Source: Mesorhizobium sp. ORS 3324 (GTDB lineage: Bacteria; Pseudomonadota; Alphaproteobacteria; Rhizobiales; Rhizobiaceae). From it: a stretch of DNA of 55,646 nt. This document shows, in pieces, positions 25,779 to 37,474 of the stretch. Position 1 is the stretch's first letter. Every line of letters begins with the position of its first letter. The position numbers and the translations under genes were made by a program. The stretch lies in NCBI GenBank assembly GCA_000824825.2, contig LM655188.1, positions 269,561 to 325,206 on the forward strand. Reading direction: 5' to 3'. Under the pieces are notes generated by a model. That model worked only from the letters and a program-made list of their open reading frames with translations. It made no database searches and had not been told where the DNA came from.

Positions 25779-27134
25779 ATGAAGAAGATGCTTCTCTTGG
25801 GCGCCGCTTTCTGCGCGCTCGCCTTTAGCCTGCCGGCGCAAGCCGAACTGAAGTTCAAGCCGGGCGAGGACCCGCGCTTCCACTGGGCGAATTACGACGA
25901 GCTCAAGAAGGTCGACCTCAAGGGCGAGACGCTGACCATCTTCGGGCCGTGGCGCGGCGAGGACGAGGGCCTGGTGCGCACAGTCCTCGAATATTTCCAG
26001 GAAGCCACCGGCGCCGAGATCAAATACTCGTCGTCCGAGAATTACGAGCAGCAGATCGTCATCGACACCCAGGCCGGCAGCCCGCCCAACATCGCCGTGC
26101 TGCCGCAGCCCGGCCTGATCCAGGATCTGGCCTCCAAGGGCCTGCTCACCCCGCTCGGCGACGACACCGCCAAATGGGTGAAGGACAATTACGGCGCCGG
26201 CCAGTCCTGGGTCGACCTCGGCACCTTCAAGGACAAGGACGGTAAGCCCGGCTTCTTCGCCTTCCCCTACAAAGCCGACGTAAAGTCGCTGGTCTGGTAT
26301 TCACCGGACAATTTCCAGGAAGCCGGCTACAAGGTTCCGAAGACGCAGGAAGAGCTCGCCGATCTCGAGAAGAAGATCGTCGCCGACGGCGGCAAGCCCT
26401 GGTGCATCGGGCTAGGCTCCGGCGGCGCCACCGGCTGGCCGGCGACCGACTGGGTCGAGGACATCATGCTGCGCACGCAGACGCCCGACGTCTACGACAA
26501 GTGGGTGAAGAACCAGATTCCGTTCAACGACCCGGCCGTGGTCAACGCCATCGACATCTTCGGCAAGATCGCCACCGACGACAAGATGGTCGACGGCGGC
26601 GCCAAGGCGGTCGCGGCGACCGATTTCCGCGACAGCCCGAAGGGCCTCTTCTCGGTGCCGCCGAAGTGCTACATGCACAAGCAGGCTTCGTTCATCCCGA
26701 CCTTCTTCCCGCAGGGCACCAAGCTCGGCCAGGACGCCGACTTCTTCTACTTCCCGCCCTATGCCTCCAAGCCCGACCTCGGCACGCCCGTCCTCGGCGC
26801 CGGCACGCTGGTCATGATCACCAAGGACTCCAAGGCCGCGCGCGCCTTCGTCGAATTCCTGAAGATGCCGCTGGCGCATGAGATCTGGATGGCCCAGGGC
26901 GGCTTCGTGACACCGTTCAAGTCGGTGAACAAGGAAGCCTATGCCAGCGACGCGCTGAAGAAGCAGGGCGAGATCCTGGCCAACGCCTCGACCTTCCGCT
27001 TCGACGGCTCGGACCTGATGCCCGGCAAGATCGGCGCGGGTTCCTTCTGGACCGGCATGATCGACCTGGTCGGCGGCAAGTCCGCCCAGGACGTCGCCAC
27101 CGACATCCAGAAGAGTTGGGATGCCATCAAGTAA
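25779..27134 (+). CDS. aglE: Alpha-glucoside ABC transporter, periplasmic binding protein
   Basis: A 451-residue family-1 sugar-binding protein with a Sec signal peptide (MKKMLLLGAAFCALAF ... AQA, residues 1-22). Mature landmarks are ATGAEIKYSSSENYEQQIVI, PPNIAVLPQPG, GLGSGGATGWPATDW and the C-terminal GGFVTPFKSVNKE. It binds alpha-glucosides such as sucrose, maltose and trehalose in characterised rhizobial homologues. First gene of the agl operon; a strong stem-loop separates it from aglF, which often lets binding proteins be made in excess. Confidence 0.93.
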   Translation: MKKMLLLGAAFCALAFSLPAQAELKFKPGEDPRFHWANYDELKKVDLKGETLTIFGPWRGEDEGLVRTVLEYFQEATGAEIKYSSSENYEQQIVIDTQAGSPPNIAVLPQPGLIQDLASKGLLTPLGDDTAKWVKDNYGAGQSWVDLGTFKDKDGKPGFFAFPYKADVKSLVWYSPDNFQEAGYKVPKTQEELADLEKKIVADGGKPWCIGLGSGGATGWPATDWVEDIMLRTQTPDVYDKWVKNQIPFNDPAVVNAIDIFGKIATDDKMVDGGAKAVAATDFRDSPKGLFSVPPKCYMHKQASFIPTFFPQGTKLGQDADFFYFPPYASKPDLGTPVLGAGTLVMITKDSKAARAFVEFLKMPLAHEIWMAQGGFVTPFKSVNKEAYASDALKKQGEILANASTFRFDGSDLMPGKIGAGSFWTGMIDLVGGKSAQDVATDIQKSWDAIK

Positions 27135-27178
27135 GCCGCCGGTCGCGGCTCAAGTCAGACTTTCCTGATCCTCCTACT

Positions 27179-27202
27179 GGATCCGGGCCACGGCCCGGAT
27201 CC
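27179..27202 (+). terminator. Intercistronic stem-loop between aglE and aglF
   Basis: Arms GGATCCGGGCC (27179-27189) and GGCCCGGATCC (27192-27202) are perfectly complementary, so the hairpin is very stable. There is no U-run after it, so it is more likely to protect the aglE 3' end or to reduce read-through than to stop all transcription. The 177-base gap that holds it has no gene. Confidence 0.7.
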
Positions 27203-27311
27203 GACCGGCGGTACGCGCCGGAAGCCTTCGCGTTCGATTGTTGCGAACAACGAAAACGGTGCATCCAATCGCCAGGCCCGCCTGGCCGGTCATGCGCAGG
27301 GAGAGGGACCC

Positions 27312-28325
27312 ATGGCGGCTCAGATTTTTTCGGCTATATTCGTCATCATCATCGGCGTCGGCGGCTGCGTCGCCTATTTCTGGGGCGCCAACAAGCTGCT
27401 CGACGCCGTCTTCCCCTCGCGCGGGGTCTCGGGTGCGACCGCCGTCGACAATCTGCGCCGGCAGGGGCTGGTCAGGCCGTGGCTGTTCGTCGGCCCGGCG
27501 ATGATCATCCTCACCATCTACCTGATCTATCCGGTCGTCGAGACGCTGCGGCTTTCCTTCCTCGACCGCGGCGGCGCGAATTTCGTCGGCCTTGCCAATT
27601 ATGAGTGGGCCTTTGGCGATCACGATTTCCGAAACTCGATCCTGAACAACGTGCTCTGGCTGGCGGTGGTGCCGGCGGCCTGCACCTTCCTCGGGCTGAT
27701 CATCGCCGTGCTCACCGACAAGATCTGGTGGGGCACGATCGCCAAGAGCCTGATCTTCCTGCCGCTGGCGATCTCCTTCGTCGGCGCCAGCGTGATCTGG
27801 AAATTCATCTATGAGTATCGCGGCGAAGGCCAGGTCCAGATCGGCCTGCTCAACGCCATCATCCAGCATTTCGGCGGCCAGCCGCAGGTGTGGATATCGC
27901 TGCCCTTCTGGAACAACTTCTTCCTGATGGTGATCCTGATCTGGATCCAGACCGGCTTTGCCATGGTGATCCTGTCGTCTGCGCTGCGCGGCATCCCGGA
28001 AGAGACGCTGGAGGCCGCAGTCATCGACGGCGCCAACCCGTTCCAGATCTTCTGGAAGATCATGGTGCCGCAGATCTGGGGCACCATCGCCGTGGTCTGG
28101 ACCACCATCACCATCCTGGTGCTGAAGGTGTTCGACATCGTGCTGACGATGACCAACGGCCAATGGAACAGCCAGGTGCTCGCCAATCTGATGTTCGACT
28201 GGATGTTCCGCGGCGGCGGCGACTTCGGCCGCGGCGCCACGATCGCCATCATCATCATGATCGCCGTCATTCCGATCATGGTCTGGAATATCCGCCAGGC
28301 CAACAAAGAGACGGGAGGGCATTGA
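27312..28325 (+). CDS. aglF: Alpha-glucoside ABC transporter permease
   Basis: A 337-residue MalF-type permease. The N-terminal helix (about 2-24) is followed by FVGPAMIILTIYLIYPVVETL (second helix) and a coupling loop EETLEAAVIDGANPFQIFWKIMVPQIW, which carries the EAA-type Gly. It forms the channel with AglG. The ATG at 27312 follows GAGAGGGA. Ends one base before the start of aglG. Confidence 0.93.
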   Translation: MAAQIFSAIFVIIIGVGGCVAYFWGANKLLDAVFPSRGVSGATAVDNLRRQGLVRPWLFVGPAMIILTIYLIYPVVETLRLSFLDRGGANFVGLANYEWAFGDHDFRNSILNNVLWLAVVPAACTFLGLIIAVLTDKIWWGTIAKSLIFLPLAISFVGASVIWKFIYEYRGEGQVQIGLLNAIIQHFGGQPQVWISLPFWNNFFLMVILIWIQTGFAMVILSSALRGIPEETLEAAVIDGANPFQIFWKIMVPQIWGTIAVVWTTITILVLKVFDIVLTMTNGQWNSQVLANLMFDWMFRGGGDFGRGATIAIIIMIAVIPIMVWNIRQANKETGGH

Positions 28326-28326
28326 G

Positions 28327-29481
28327 ATGACCGCCAAGTCCGGAAAGTCCTTTGCCGGCCGCTTCGGCGTCCATATCGCGGTGCTCGTCTTCGTGGTGAT
28401 CTGGACCATTCCCACGCTCGGCATCCTCGTCTCGTCGCTGCGCGACAAGGACCAGATCATCGCCTCGGGCTGGTGGAACTCCTTCGCCAGCTCCAGCCAG
28501 ACCGAGGCCGGGCGGCTGCCGGCCGCTTCGGCGCAGGCGCAGAAGGACGGCAAATACGTCATCGAGGGCAACATCTTCGGCGACGGCGCCAAGCGCAACG
28601 TCAACGCCTTCGGCGTCAAGTCATCGGCGCCGACGCAATATCCGGCCGGCACGGCGGCCGATCTCGGCGACGGCGTCACCCTGCAGATGAATGCCGACGG
28701 CAGCTTCGCGCTGTCCTCGTCGAAAGCCTTCGAGGGTGACCGCGGCCAGCGCGTCTATTATGCCTCGTCGGCGCCGCCGAAGTTCACCACCGAGAATTAC
28801 AAGACCGTGCTGTTCTCGGAAGGCATCGGCCGCTCCTTCATGAACTCGCTGACGGTGACCATTCCCTCGACCGTCATCCCGATCCTGATCGCGGCGTTCG
28901 CGGCCTATGCGCTGGCCTGGATGCGCTTCCCCGGCCGGGCGCTCTTGATCGCCGTCATCATCGGCCTGCTGGTCGTGCCGCTGCAGATGTCGCTGATCCC
29001 GCTGCTCAAGCTCTATAACGGCGTCGGCTCGTTCTTCGGCGTGCCGTCGAAGACCTATCTCGGCATCTGGCTGGCGCATACCGGCTTCGGCCTGCCCTTC
29101 GCCATCTATCTGCTCAGGAGCTACATTGCCGGCCTGCCGCGCGAGATCATGGAATCGGCGCGCATCGACGGCGCCAGCGACTTCGAGATCTTCGTCAGGA
29201 TCGTGCTGCCGCTGTCTTTCCCGGTGCTTGCCTCCTTCGCCATCTTCCAATTCCTGTGGGTATGGAACGATCTTCTGGTGGCGATGGTTTTCCTCGGCAC
29301 CGAGGCCGATCAGATCGTGCTGACGGCAAAGCTCAACGCGCTGCTCGGCTCGCGCGGCGGCGACTGGGAGATCCTGACGACATCGGCGTTCGTGACCATC
29401 ATCGTGCCGCTGATCGTCTTCTTCTCGCTGCAGCGCTATTTCGTCCGCGGGCTGCTTGCCGGCTCGGTGAAAGGAGGTTGA
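28327..29481 (+). CDS. aglG: Alpha-glucoside ABC transporter permease
   Basis: A 384-residue MalG-type permease. The first helix (15-37) is followed by an unusually long periplasmic segment (about residues 40-160) typical of AglG, then the transport core with the coupling loop REIMESARIDGASDFEIFVRIVLPLSFP. The C-terminal RYFVRGLLAGSVKG is the MalG ending. Partner of AglF. Confidence 0.94.
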   Translation: MTAKSGKSFAGRFGVHIAVLVFVVIWTIPTLGILVSSLRDKDQIIASGWWNSFASSSQTEAGRLPAASAQAQKDGKYVIEGNIFGDGAKRNVNAFGVKSSAPTQYPAGTAADLGDGVTLQMNADGSFALSSSKAFEGDRGQRVYYASSAPPKFTTENYKTVLFSEGIGRSFMNSLTVTIPSTVIPILIAAFAAYALAWMRFPGRALLIAVIIGLLVVPLQMSLIPLLKLYNGVGSFFGVPSKTYLGIWLAHTGFGLPFAIYLLRSYIAGLPREIMESARIDGASDFEIFVRIVLPLSFPVLASFAIFQFLWVWNDLLVAMVFLGTEADQIVLTAKLNALLGSRGGDWEILTTSAFVTIIVPLIVFFSLQRYFVRGLLAGSVKGG

Positions 29482-29485
29482 GACA

Positions 29486-31150
<1,665 letters not shown>

Positions 31151-31184
31151 GCGTGCGACAGACAATCACTGGGAGGAAGAAAAC

Positions 31185-32297
<1,113 letters not shown>

Positions 32298-32333
32298 GGC
32301 CGGCTAAAGGTAGTAATCATACCGGCTAAGAGA

Positions 32334-32362
32334 AAGAGCGGCGGGCCAAGCCCGCCGCTCTT
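32334..32362 (+). terminator. Terminator of the agl operon
   Basis: A perfect 12-base-pair stem, AAGAGCGGCGGG / CCCGCCGCTCTT, with a five-base loop CCAAG, 36 bases after the aglK stop. The following U-run is short, so termination may be partial or bidirectional. It also faces the convergent DUF680-like gene. Confidence 0.7.
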
Positions 32363-32380
32363 CAACTGCCTGCGGCTGTT

Positions 32381-32479
32381 TAGAGCAATTCCAGGAAAAG
32401 TGTGAGACGGTTTTCCGTCCGGAATTGCGTCAAGAGATAGAGCGGTTCGCCGTTTCCGTGAAACGGTGAAACGCTCTAG
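32381..32479. repeat. TAGAGC-edged palindromic repeat
   Basis: Two adjoining hairpins: AGAGCAATTCCAGGAAAA ... with GTCCGGAATTGCG, and AGAGCGGTTCGCCGTTTCC ... with GAAACGGTGAAACGCTCT. The type is widespread in Rhizobiales. Its right edge, GCTCTAG, overlaps the end of the minus-strand gene at 32476-32718, and the TAG stop of that gene is the repeat edge itself. Confidence 0.75.
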
Positions 32480-32718
32480 CGGCCGAACAGGTTGCGATCG
32501 CTACCCTGCGGGGCCGACTTCTGCGTGTCATGCGACGAGTTCAGCAGCTTGTAGACCGGCGAGTCGGAGCCGATCGACGAGGTGCGCGAGGTATCGACAG
32601 CCGCGGCCGGGGCGGCAGTCGGCTGATTGGCGCCGTTCGAGCCGTAATTGTCGCTGGCCGCAAAGGCAGCGCTGGACAGGGCCAAAACGGCCGCGGTGGC
32701 AAGAAGGATGTTCTTCAT
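32476..32718 (-). CDS. Small secreted protein, DUF680-like, paralogue 1
   Basis: An 80-residue exported protein. A signal peptide (residues 1-20, MKNILLATAAVLALSSAAFA) is followed by SDNYGSNGANQP, a Thr/Ala/Pro spacer, and a tail QGSDRNLFGR. The same frame of conserved blocks is found in the adjacent paralogue. The layout matches DUF680, a family I recall as restricted to Mesorhizobium; function unknown. Its stop codon coincides with the TAGAGC repeat edge, so the ancestral C-terminus may have been trimmed. Confidence 0.8.
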   Translation of the reverse strand: MKNILLATAAVLALSSAAFAASDNYGSNGANQPTAAPAAAVDTSRTSSIGSDSPVYKLLNSSHDTQKSAPQGSDRNLFGR

Positions 32719-32813
32719 TTCAGTACTCCTGAATTGGAGGCGGCGGGCGGACCCGCCGTCCATCTCCGTTCGACCATGCCCCTCATATCGAGATCATGGT
32801 CGGCAATCGGCTG

Positions 32814-33020
32814 TTAGTTGTTGCCGAAGAGGTTGCGGTCAGTGCCCTGGGTGATGGGCTTCTGATCGGCCGGCTGCGACTTGTGGACCGAGGCCGTGTA
32901 GGAAGTGTCGACCGCGGCGGCCGGCTGATTGGCGCCGTTGGAACCATAGTTGTCGCTCGCCGCGAAGGCGCTGCCGGAAACGGCGAGAAGGGCGGCGGCA
33001 GTGAGAACAATCTTTTTCAT
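32814..33020 (-). CDS. Small secreted protein, DUF680-like, paralogue 2
   Basis: A 68-residue exported protein: signal peptide MKKIVLTAAALLAVSGSAFA, then SDNYGSNGANQP, a variable middle with TSYTASVHKSQPADQKP, and the conserved tail QGTDRNLFGNN. It lies 95 bases upstream of paralogue 1 on the same strand, so the pair arose by tandem duplication and may be co-transcribed. Function unknown. Confidence 0.8.
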   Translation of the reverse strand: MKKIVLTAAALLAVSGSAFAASDNYGSNGANQPAAAVDTSYTASVHKSQPADQKPITQGTDRNLFGNN

Positions 33021-33510
33021 TTTTGGTACTCCAGTATCTTTTTTCCGTCCGTCTAGCGGCGTGTCTTGGGAATGAAATCGCGTCGTTCGGACAGCGCCGA
33101 TGTGGGTGAGCCGGCTGCCGGATTCCAATCACGAAGTTGTGCCGGCTGGCCTATGACTCCACATCTTGAAATTGTAGAAGCCGTTCCTACACCGTCATTT
33201 TTCGTAAGTAAAATCATAGGCTTATGCTATCTCTCCGTTCGGCTCACCAACTGTATCCGACAGCCAATGTTCACCCCTTGCTGCACGCACCGTCAACAGA
33301 AACGAACCGTTCGGTTCGATTTTAGGATCTCCTAATAGTCACTTTTCGATACCGCTAACGCTTTCGAAGCCGGCTCGGACCCGATTCGAAAGCATTGCCG
33401 ACATCGGCAAGGAGGGAGAAGTCGGCGCTCCAGGATCGCCGGTTGAAGCAAGCGGAGTCCGACGCGACCCGGCGCGGCAAACCCGAGCGATCAGCTGAGA
33501 CCGCGGGCGT
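33021..33510. other. 490-base gap with no recognised gene
   Basis: Short frames here have no domain-like pattern, no ribosome site and poor codon use. The AT-rich part at about 33190-33240 could hold the promoter for the DUF680-like pair, which is transcribed leftward. I see no repeat of the window's main families in it. Confidence 0.6.
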
Positions 33511-34257
33511 TCACACCCCGTAGCGTTCGGTGCGGATGATCCCCGCCGGAACGCCGGCATCGATCAGTGCTTGCGCGGCGGCGGACACGAACGCATTCGA
33601 GCCGCAGACATATGCAAGCGCGGGCGGCTTCGGCAGCCGCTCGATGGCCTCAATGACCATCGCGACATCGATGCGGCGCGAATGGTCCGCCGGCCGTTTC
33701 GCCGGTTCGCGCGTCAGCGTGAGAACCAGGTCGAAGCCGTCAAGCCGATCGTCGAGGGCGATCAATTCGTCGCGGAAGATCACCTCATCCCAGACCCTGG
33801 CCGAAAGCATCAGCACAACCGGCACTGCCGAATTGCGCAGCGTCCGATGGCGCACCATGGCCATCAGCGGCACCACGCCGGAACCGCCGCCGACGAGAAG
33901 GACCGGCCCGCCGTCGCTCACCTGCCAGACGAAGTGGCCGCCGAGCGGACCGCGCAATTCGATCTCGTCACCGACCTCCGCCACATCGTGGAAGAAGGGC
34001 GAAACCTCGCCGTCGTCGAGCCGCTCGATTGCCAGCTCGATGCCGGCGCCGGCCTCCGGCGCCGAAGCGATGGAATAGGAACGGCGCGCCTGGTAGCCGT
34101 CCGGCGCCGTCAGCCTGACATCGACATGCTGCCCCGCCAGGTGGGTGAACGGCCGCGATGGCCGGAACCAGAAGCTGGTGACGCGCGGCGTGCGCTTTTC
34201 GATTCGGATGATCGTGGCCGTCTGCCACGGCGACTGTGGCTCCAGTTCGGCGCTCAT
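33511..34257 (-). CDS. FAD/NAD(P)-binding flavin reductase (ferredoxin-reductase-like)
   Basis: A 248-residue oxidoreductase. The FAD site is RRSYSIASAPEAG (about 59-71), and the nucleotide site is LLVGGGSGVVPLMAM (about 120-134) with a C-terminal YVCGSNAFVSAAAQALI. There is no iron-sulfur domain, so it is the bare reductase type. It overlaps the sulfite-oxidase-like gene by ATGA and probably passes electrons to or from it. Donor and acceptor are not readable. Confidence 0.88.
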   Translation of the reverse strand: MSAELEPQSPWQTATIIRIEKRTPRVTSFWFRPSRPFTHLAGQHVDVRLTAPDGYQARRSYSIASAPEAGAGIELAIERLDDGEVSPFFHDVAEVGDEIELRGPLGGHFVWQVSDGGPVLLVGGGSGVVPLMAMVRHRTLRNSAVPVVLMLSARVWDEVIFRDELIALDDRLDGFDLVLTLTREPAKRPADHSRRIDVAMVIEAIERLPKPPALAYVCGSNAFVSAAAQALIDAGVPAGIIRTERYGV

Positions 34258-34865
34258 GGATCGCCCGAATAGCGCTGCTCACGCCACGGGTCGCCATAGA
34301 TATGATAACCGCGCAGCTCCCAGAAGCCCGGCTCGTCGCGCTCGGTGAACTGCAGGCCGTTCACCCATTTGGCCGACTTCCAGAAATAGAGATGCGGCAC
34401 CAGGAGCCGCGCCGGCCCGCCATGGTCGGGGGTGATCGGTGTGCCCTCGTAAAGCAGCGCCACCATCGCCTTGCCGGTGACAAGGTCCCTGGTCGGCACA
34501 TTGGTGGAATAGCCGTCGAAGGAATGCGCCAGCGTGAAGGCGGTCGGCGGCTCGATGCCGGCATCGGCGAGGATGTCGTCGATCAGCACGCCCTGCCACG
34601 GCGTGTTGAACTTTGTCCATGCCGTCACGCAATGGATGTCGCGGGTCATCTTGCTCTGCGGCAGGGCGTTGAACTCGGCCCAGTTCCAGCTCTTGATCGG
34701 CCGCGGCCCATGCTTGAGCGTGAAGGACCAGTCCTCCGTGCGCACGCGCGGCGTCGGCCCTGCCGAGAGAACCGGAAAACCCTGTTCCAGATACTGTCCC
34801 GGCGGGATGCGCTCATCTGTATCCGAGGGAGGACGCCGTCCGGAAAAGAAGCCGCGGGTGACCAT
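34254..34865 (-). CDS. Sulfite-oxidase-like molybdopterin oxidoreductase
   Basis: A 203-residue molybdenum enzyme. The molybdenum-ligand Cys lies in DIHCVTAWTKFNTPWQG (Cys 79). Other landmarks are SFDGYSTNVPTRDL and DHGGPARLLVPHLYFWKSAKWVNGLQF, as in the short YuiH-type group, which lacks the dimerisation and heme domains of eukaryotic sulfite oxidase. No signal peptide is seen, so the enzyme is likely cytoplasmic. First gene of a two-gene operon with the flavin reductase. Substrate unknown (S- or N-oxides are candidates). Confidence 0.9.
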   Translation of the reverse strand: MVTRGFFSGRRPPSDTDERIPPGQYLEQGFPVLSAGPTPRVRTEDWSFTLKHGPRPIKSWNWAEFNALPQSKMTRDIHCVTAWTKFNTPWQGVLIDDILADAGIEPPTAFTLAHSFDGYSTNVPTRDLVTGKAMVALLYEGTPITPDHGGPARLLVPHLYFWKSAKWVNGLQFTERDEPGFWELRGYHIYGDPWREQRYSGDP

Positions 34866-34949
34866 CGAGACGCCTCCTGTGACCAGGCCGCTTGCCGGTT
34901 CGTTGCAGTGTTCTCGAAGACGCCCCCGCGGGCAACCGAAATATTGCGA

Positions 34950-34981
34950 ACAGAGCCTGCCGGGAGCGCGACAGGCTCTGT
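34950..34981 (-). terminator. Stem-loop downstream of degP
   Basis: The arms ACAGAGCCTG and CAGGCTCTGT pair perfectly, with an inner CG pair, and lie 11-42 bases past the degP stop on the minus strand. An AT-rich stretch (TTCGCAATATTT) follows. Consistent with a terminator of degP. Confidence 0.6.
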
Positions 34982-34991
34982 CGGAGCTTTC

Positions 34992-36539
34992 TCAGCCAGC
35001 AGCGAAAGGCACGGCGACGAAGATCTGCTGGTCGCCGCGTTCGATCAGCAGCAGCACCGACTTCTTGCCGGACTTGCCGGCCTCGGCGATCACCTGGTTG
35101 GCCTGCCTGGCGCTCTTCACCGGTGTCTGGTCGACACCGACGATGACGTCGCCCGGCTGCAGGCCGGCGGCCGAGGCCGCCTTGTCCGGGCTGACACTCT
35201 CGACCACGGCGCCGCGCTGATTGTCGGCGAGGTTGAGTTGCTGGCGGATGTCAGGGGTGATGTCGGTCAGGCCAAGGCCGAGCGAGGGCACGCCCAAGCC
35301 CTGCCCGGCAGACGGCTTGCCCTCTTCGCCGGTGGAAGCAGTCTGCGTATCCTCGCTGTTGCGGCCGACATCGGTCGAAATCTGGAGCGCCTTGCCCTTG
35401 CGCCAGATATCGACCGTCTCCTTGCTGCCCGGCGAGACATCGGCCACGGCGCGCGACAGGTCCTTCGGATCCTTGATCTCGTTGCCTCCGAAGCCGGTGA
35501 TCACGTCGCCGATCTCGATGCCAGCCTTGGCTGCGGGCGACCCGTCGGTGACCGCCGCTACCAACGCGCCACCCGGATGATCGAGGCCCATGGCGCTGGC
35601 GACATCCTGCGTGACAGGCTGGATCTGCACGCCGAGATAGCCGTATTCGATATTGCCGCCTTTCATCAGCTTGGCGACGACTTTTTGAGCCTGATCCGAC
35701 GGAATGGCGAAGCCGACGCCGACACTGCCGCCATTGGGCGAGAAGATCGCGGTGTCGATGCCGACGACATTGCCGTTCACGTCGACCAGCGGACCGCCGG
35801 AGTTGCCGCGGTTGATCGGCGCATCGATCTGGATGAAATCGTCGAACGGCCCGCTATGCAAGTCACGTCCGCGCGCCGAGACGATGCCGGCAGTGACCGT
35901 GGTGCCGATGCCGAACGGATTGCCGATCGCCAGCACCTGGTCGCCGGTCATCAGCTTGTTGGAATCGCCCCATTTGATGGTCGGCAGCGGCTTGCTCGCC
36001 TTGACCTTGAGCACCGCCAGATCGTTCTTGGCATCGTGGCCGACGAGCTTGGCGGGAAGTTCGGTGCCGTCGTCGAGCGTCACTTTTATCGAGGTGGCGC
36101 CGTCGATAACGTGGTTGTTGGTGACGATCGTTCCGTCGGCGTTGACGATGAAGCCGGAGCCGAGCGCTTCCTGGCGCGGCGCCTGCTGCTGCGGCGGTGC
36201 CTTCGGCATCGGGACGCCCTGATCGCCGAAGAATTGGCGGAAATATTCGTCGAAGGGCGAATTGCCGTCGAAGGGTGAGGCGTCGCCCATGGCATTGGGT
36301 TGCGCCTTCATGACGGTCGTTACGGTGACTACGGCCGGCTTCGTAGTGGCGACAATCGGCGCGAATGAGCCGTTAGGCGCCTTTATGCCGGCGGCGGGTG
36401 TCTGGGTCGTCGCGGCCACGTTGGTCAAGCCGGCGTTGCCCGCACTTTTTGCAAGGGGCACGACGAAGGGGGAAATGATCAGCGCAGCGCCCAGCAGGGC
36501 CGCGACGCGATGTCTGCGAAGTATGCTTGATGGTGACAT
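34992..36539 (-). CDS. Periplasmic serine protease/chaperone of the Do (DegP/DegQ) family
   Basis: A 515-residue protease that degrades or refolds damaged envelope proteins. The N-terminus (ILRRHRVAALLGAALIISPFVVPLA) is a signal or anchor helix. The trypsin-like triad is His 143 (VTNNHVID), Asp 173 (KNDLAVL) and Ser 247 (INRGNSGGPLV). Two PDZ domains follow (about 290-380 and 425-510; YGYLGVQIQPV, GLQPGDVIVGVDQTPV). A Gln/Pro-rich loop at 113-122 precedes the protease domain. ATG 36539 is chosen because longer readings (36638, 36671) add residues before the signal helix. Confidence 0.92.
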   Translation of the reverse strand: MSPSSILRRHRVAALLGAALIISPFVVPLAKSAGNAGLTNVAATTQTPAAGIKAPNGSFAPIVATTKPAVVTVTTVMKAQPNAMGDASPFDGNSPFDEYFRQFFGDQGVPMPKAPPQQQAPRQEALGSGFIVNADGTIVTNNHVIDGATSIKVTLDDGTELPAKLVGHDAKNDLAVLKVKASKPLPTIKWGDSNKLMTGDQVLAIGNPFGIGTTVTAGIVSARGRDLHSGPFDDFIQIDAPINRGNSGGPLVDVNGNVVGIDTAIFSPNGGSVGVGFAIPSDQAQKVVAKLMKGGNIEYGYLGVQIQPVTQDVASAMGLDHPGGALVAAVTDGSPAAKAGIEIGDVITGFGGNEIKDPKDLSRAVADVSPGSKETVDIWRKGKALQISTDVGRNSEDTQTASTGEEGKPSAGQGLGVPSLGLGLTDITPDIRQQLNLADNQRGAVVESVSPDKAASAAGLQPGDVIVGVDQTPVKSARQANQVIAEAGKSGKKSVLLLIERGDQQIFVAVPFAAG

Positions 36540-36727
36540 GGTCGTTTCTGTCCGGGCGAGAGTTGATCGGTCGCCGCGGGCACTATCGAGGGAAGCGCCC
36601 GTCGACGCGTCGGCGACCGGGAATGCCTGCCTCGCCATGCATGGCAGCCGGCCGGATCGACGATTCAGCATTTAGGGCGTGGAATGGCCTGAATCAGGGC
36701 CTTGCGGCGACCTTACGAAGATTTAAT

Positions 36728-37474
36728 TCAGAGAACGCTTACGAACCGCTCTCTGCGGCGCAGATAGGCGGAGGCGATGTCACGCATGCGCGCACCGTCG
36801 AAACTGGGGCCATGGCCGCCATGGCCGATGCGTATCGGCAGGTCGAGCAACCGCTGCATGGTGCGGCAATAGGCGGCAGGGTCCGAATCCGGCAGATCGT
36901 CGATCAGCATGCCATCGTAGATGGCGTCGCCGGCGAAAAACAGGCCGTCGGCCTCGTCGAACAGCGCGATCGAATCCGGCGAATGTCCGGGAAGATGCAG
37001 CACGCGGAATTTCCGGTCGCCGAGATCGACGACGTCGCCCTCGTCGAGCGCTCGGGTCAGCGGCGCCGACGGTATCCGATAATCGGCCGCCTCCCAATCG
37101 GGCGCCGGCAATTTGGACACGGCGCCGTCGAGATTGTGGAACATGTAGGCGTAGGTGACGGCATCGTCCATGCTCTCGAACTGCGCCGCGCTCGCCCTCG
37201 GCCCCAGCTTGAGCGGAAATTCGTGCAGCGAGCCGACATGGTCGAGATGGATGTGGGTGGCGACGACGATGAGCGGCTTGCCCGCCGGCGTGTCGATCTC
37301 GGGCGCCAGCGGACAGATGCCCATGCCGGTGTCGACCAACAGATCGGCATCCCGGCCCTTCAGGTGCCAAATGTTGGCGCGCACGAAATCATGCACGAAG
37401 GGCTCGGTGAGCATTGTCGTCGCGGCATCGGCAGTGGCCTTGCCGAACCAGTCGCCCACCACAAGCTCGCCCAT
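36728..37474 (-). CDS. MBL-fold metallo-hydrolase
   Basis: A 248-residue hydrolase of the metallo-beta-lactamase fold. The zinc motif THIHLDHVGSLHEF is followed by the expected VLHLPGHSPDSIALF (His), FFAGDAIYDG (bridging Asp) and GHGGHGPSF (last His). This resembles glyoxalase-II-like or lactonase-type members. Its ATG overlaps the stop of the phosphofructokinase gene (ATGA), so it is translated from the same mRNA. Substrate unknown. Confidence 0.88.
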   Translation of the reverse strand: MGELVVGDWFGKATADAATTMLTEPFVHDFVRANIWHLKGRDADLLVDTGMGICPLAPEIDTPAGKPLIVVATHIHLDHVGSLHEFPLKLGPRASAAQFESMDDAVTYAYMFHNLDGAVSKLPAPDWEAADYRIPSAPLTRALDEGDVVDLGDRKFRVLHLPGHSPDSIALFDEADGLFFAGDAIYDGMLIDDLPDSDPAAYCRTMQRLLDLPIRIGHGGHGPSFDGARMRDIASAYLRRRERFVSVL

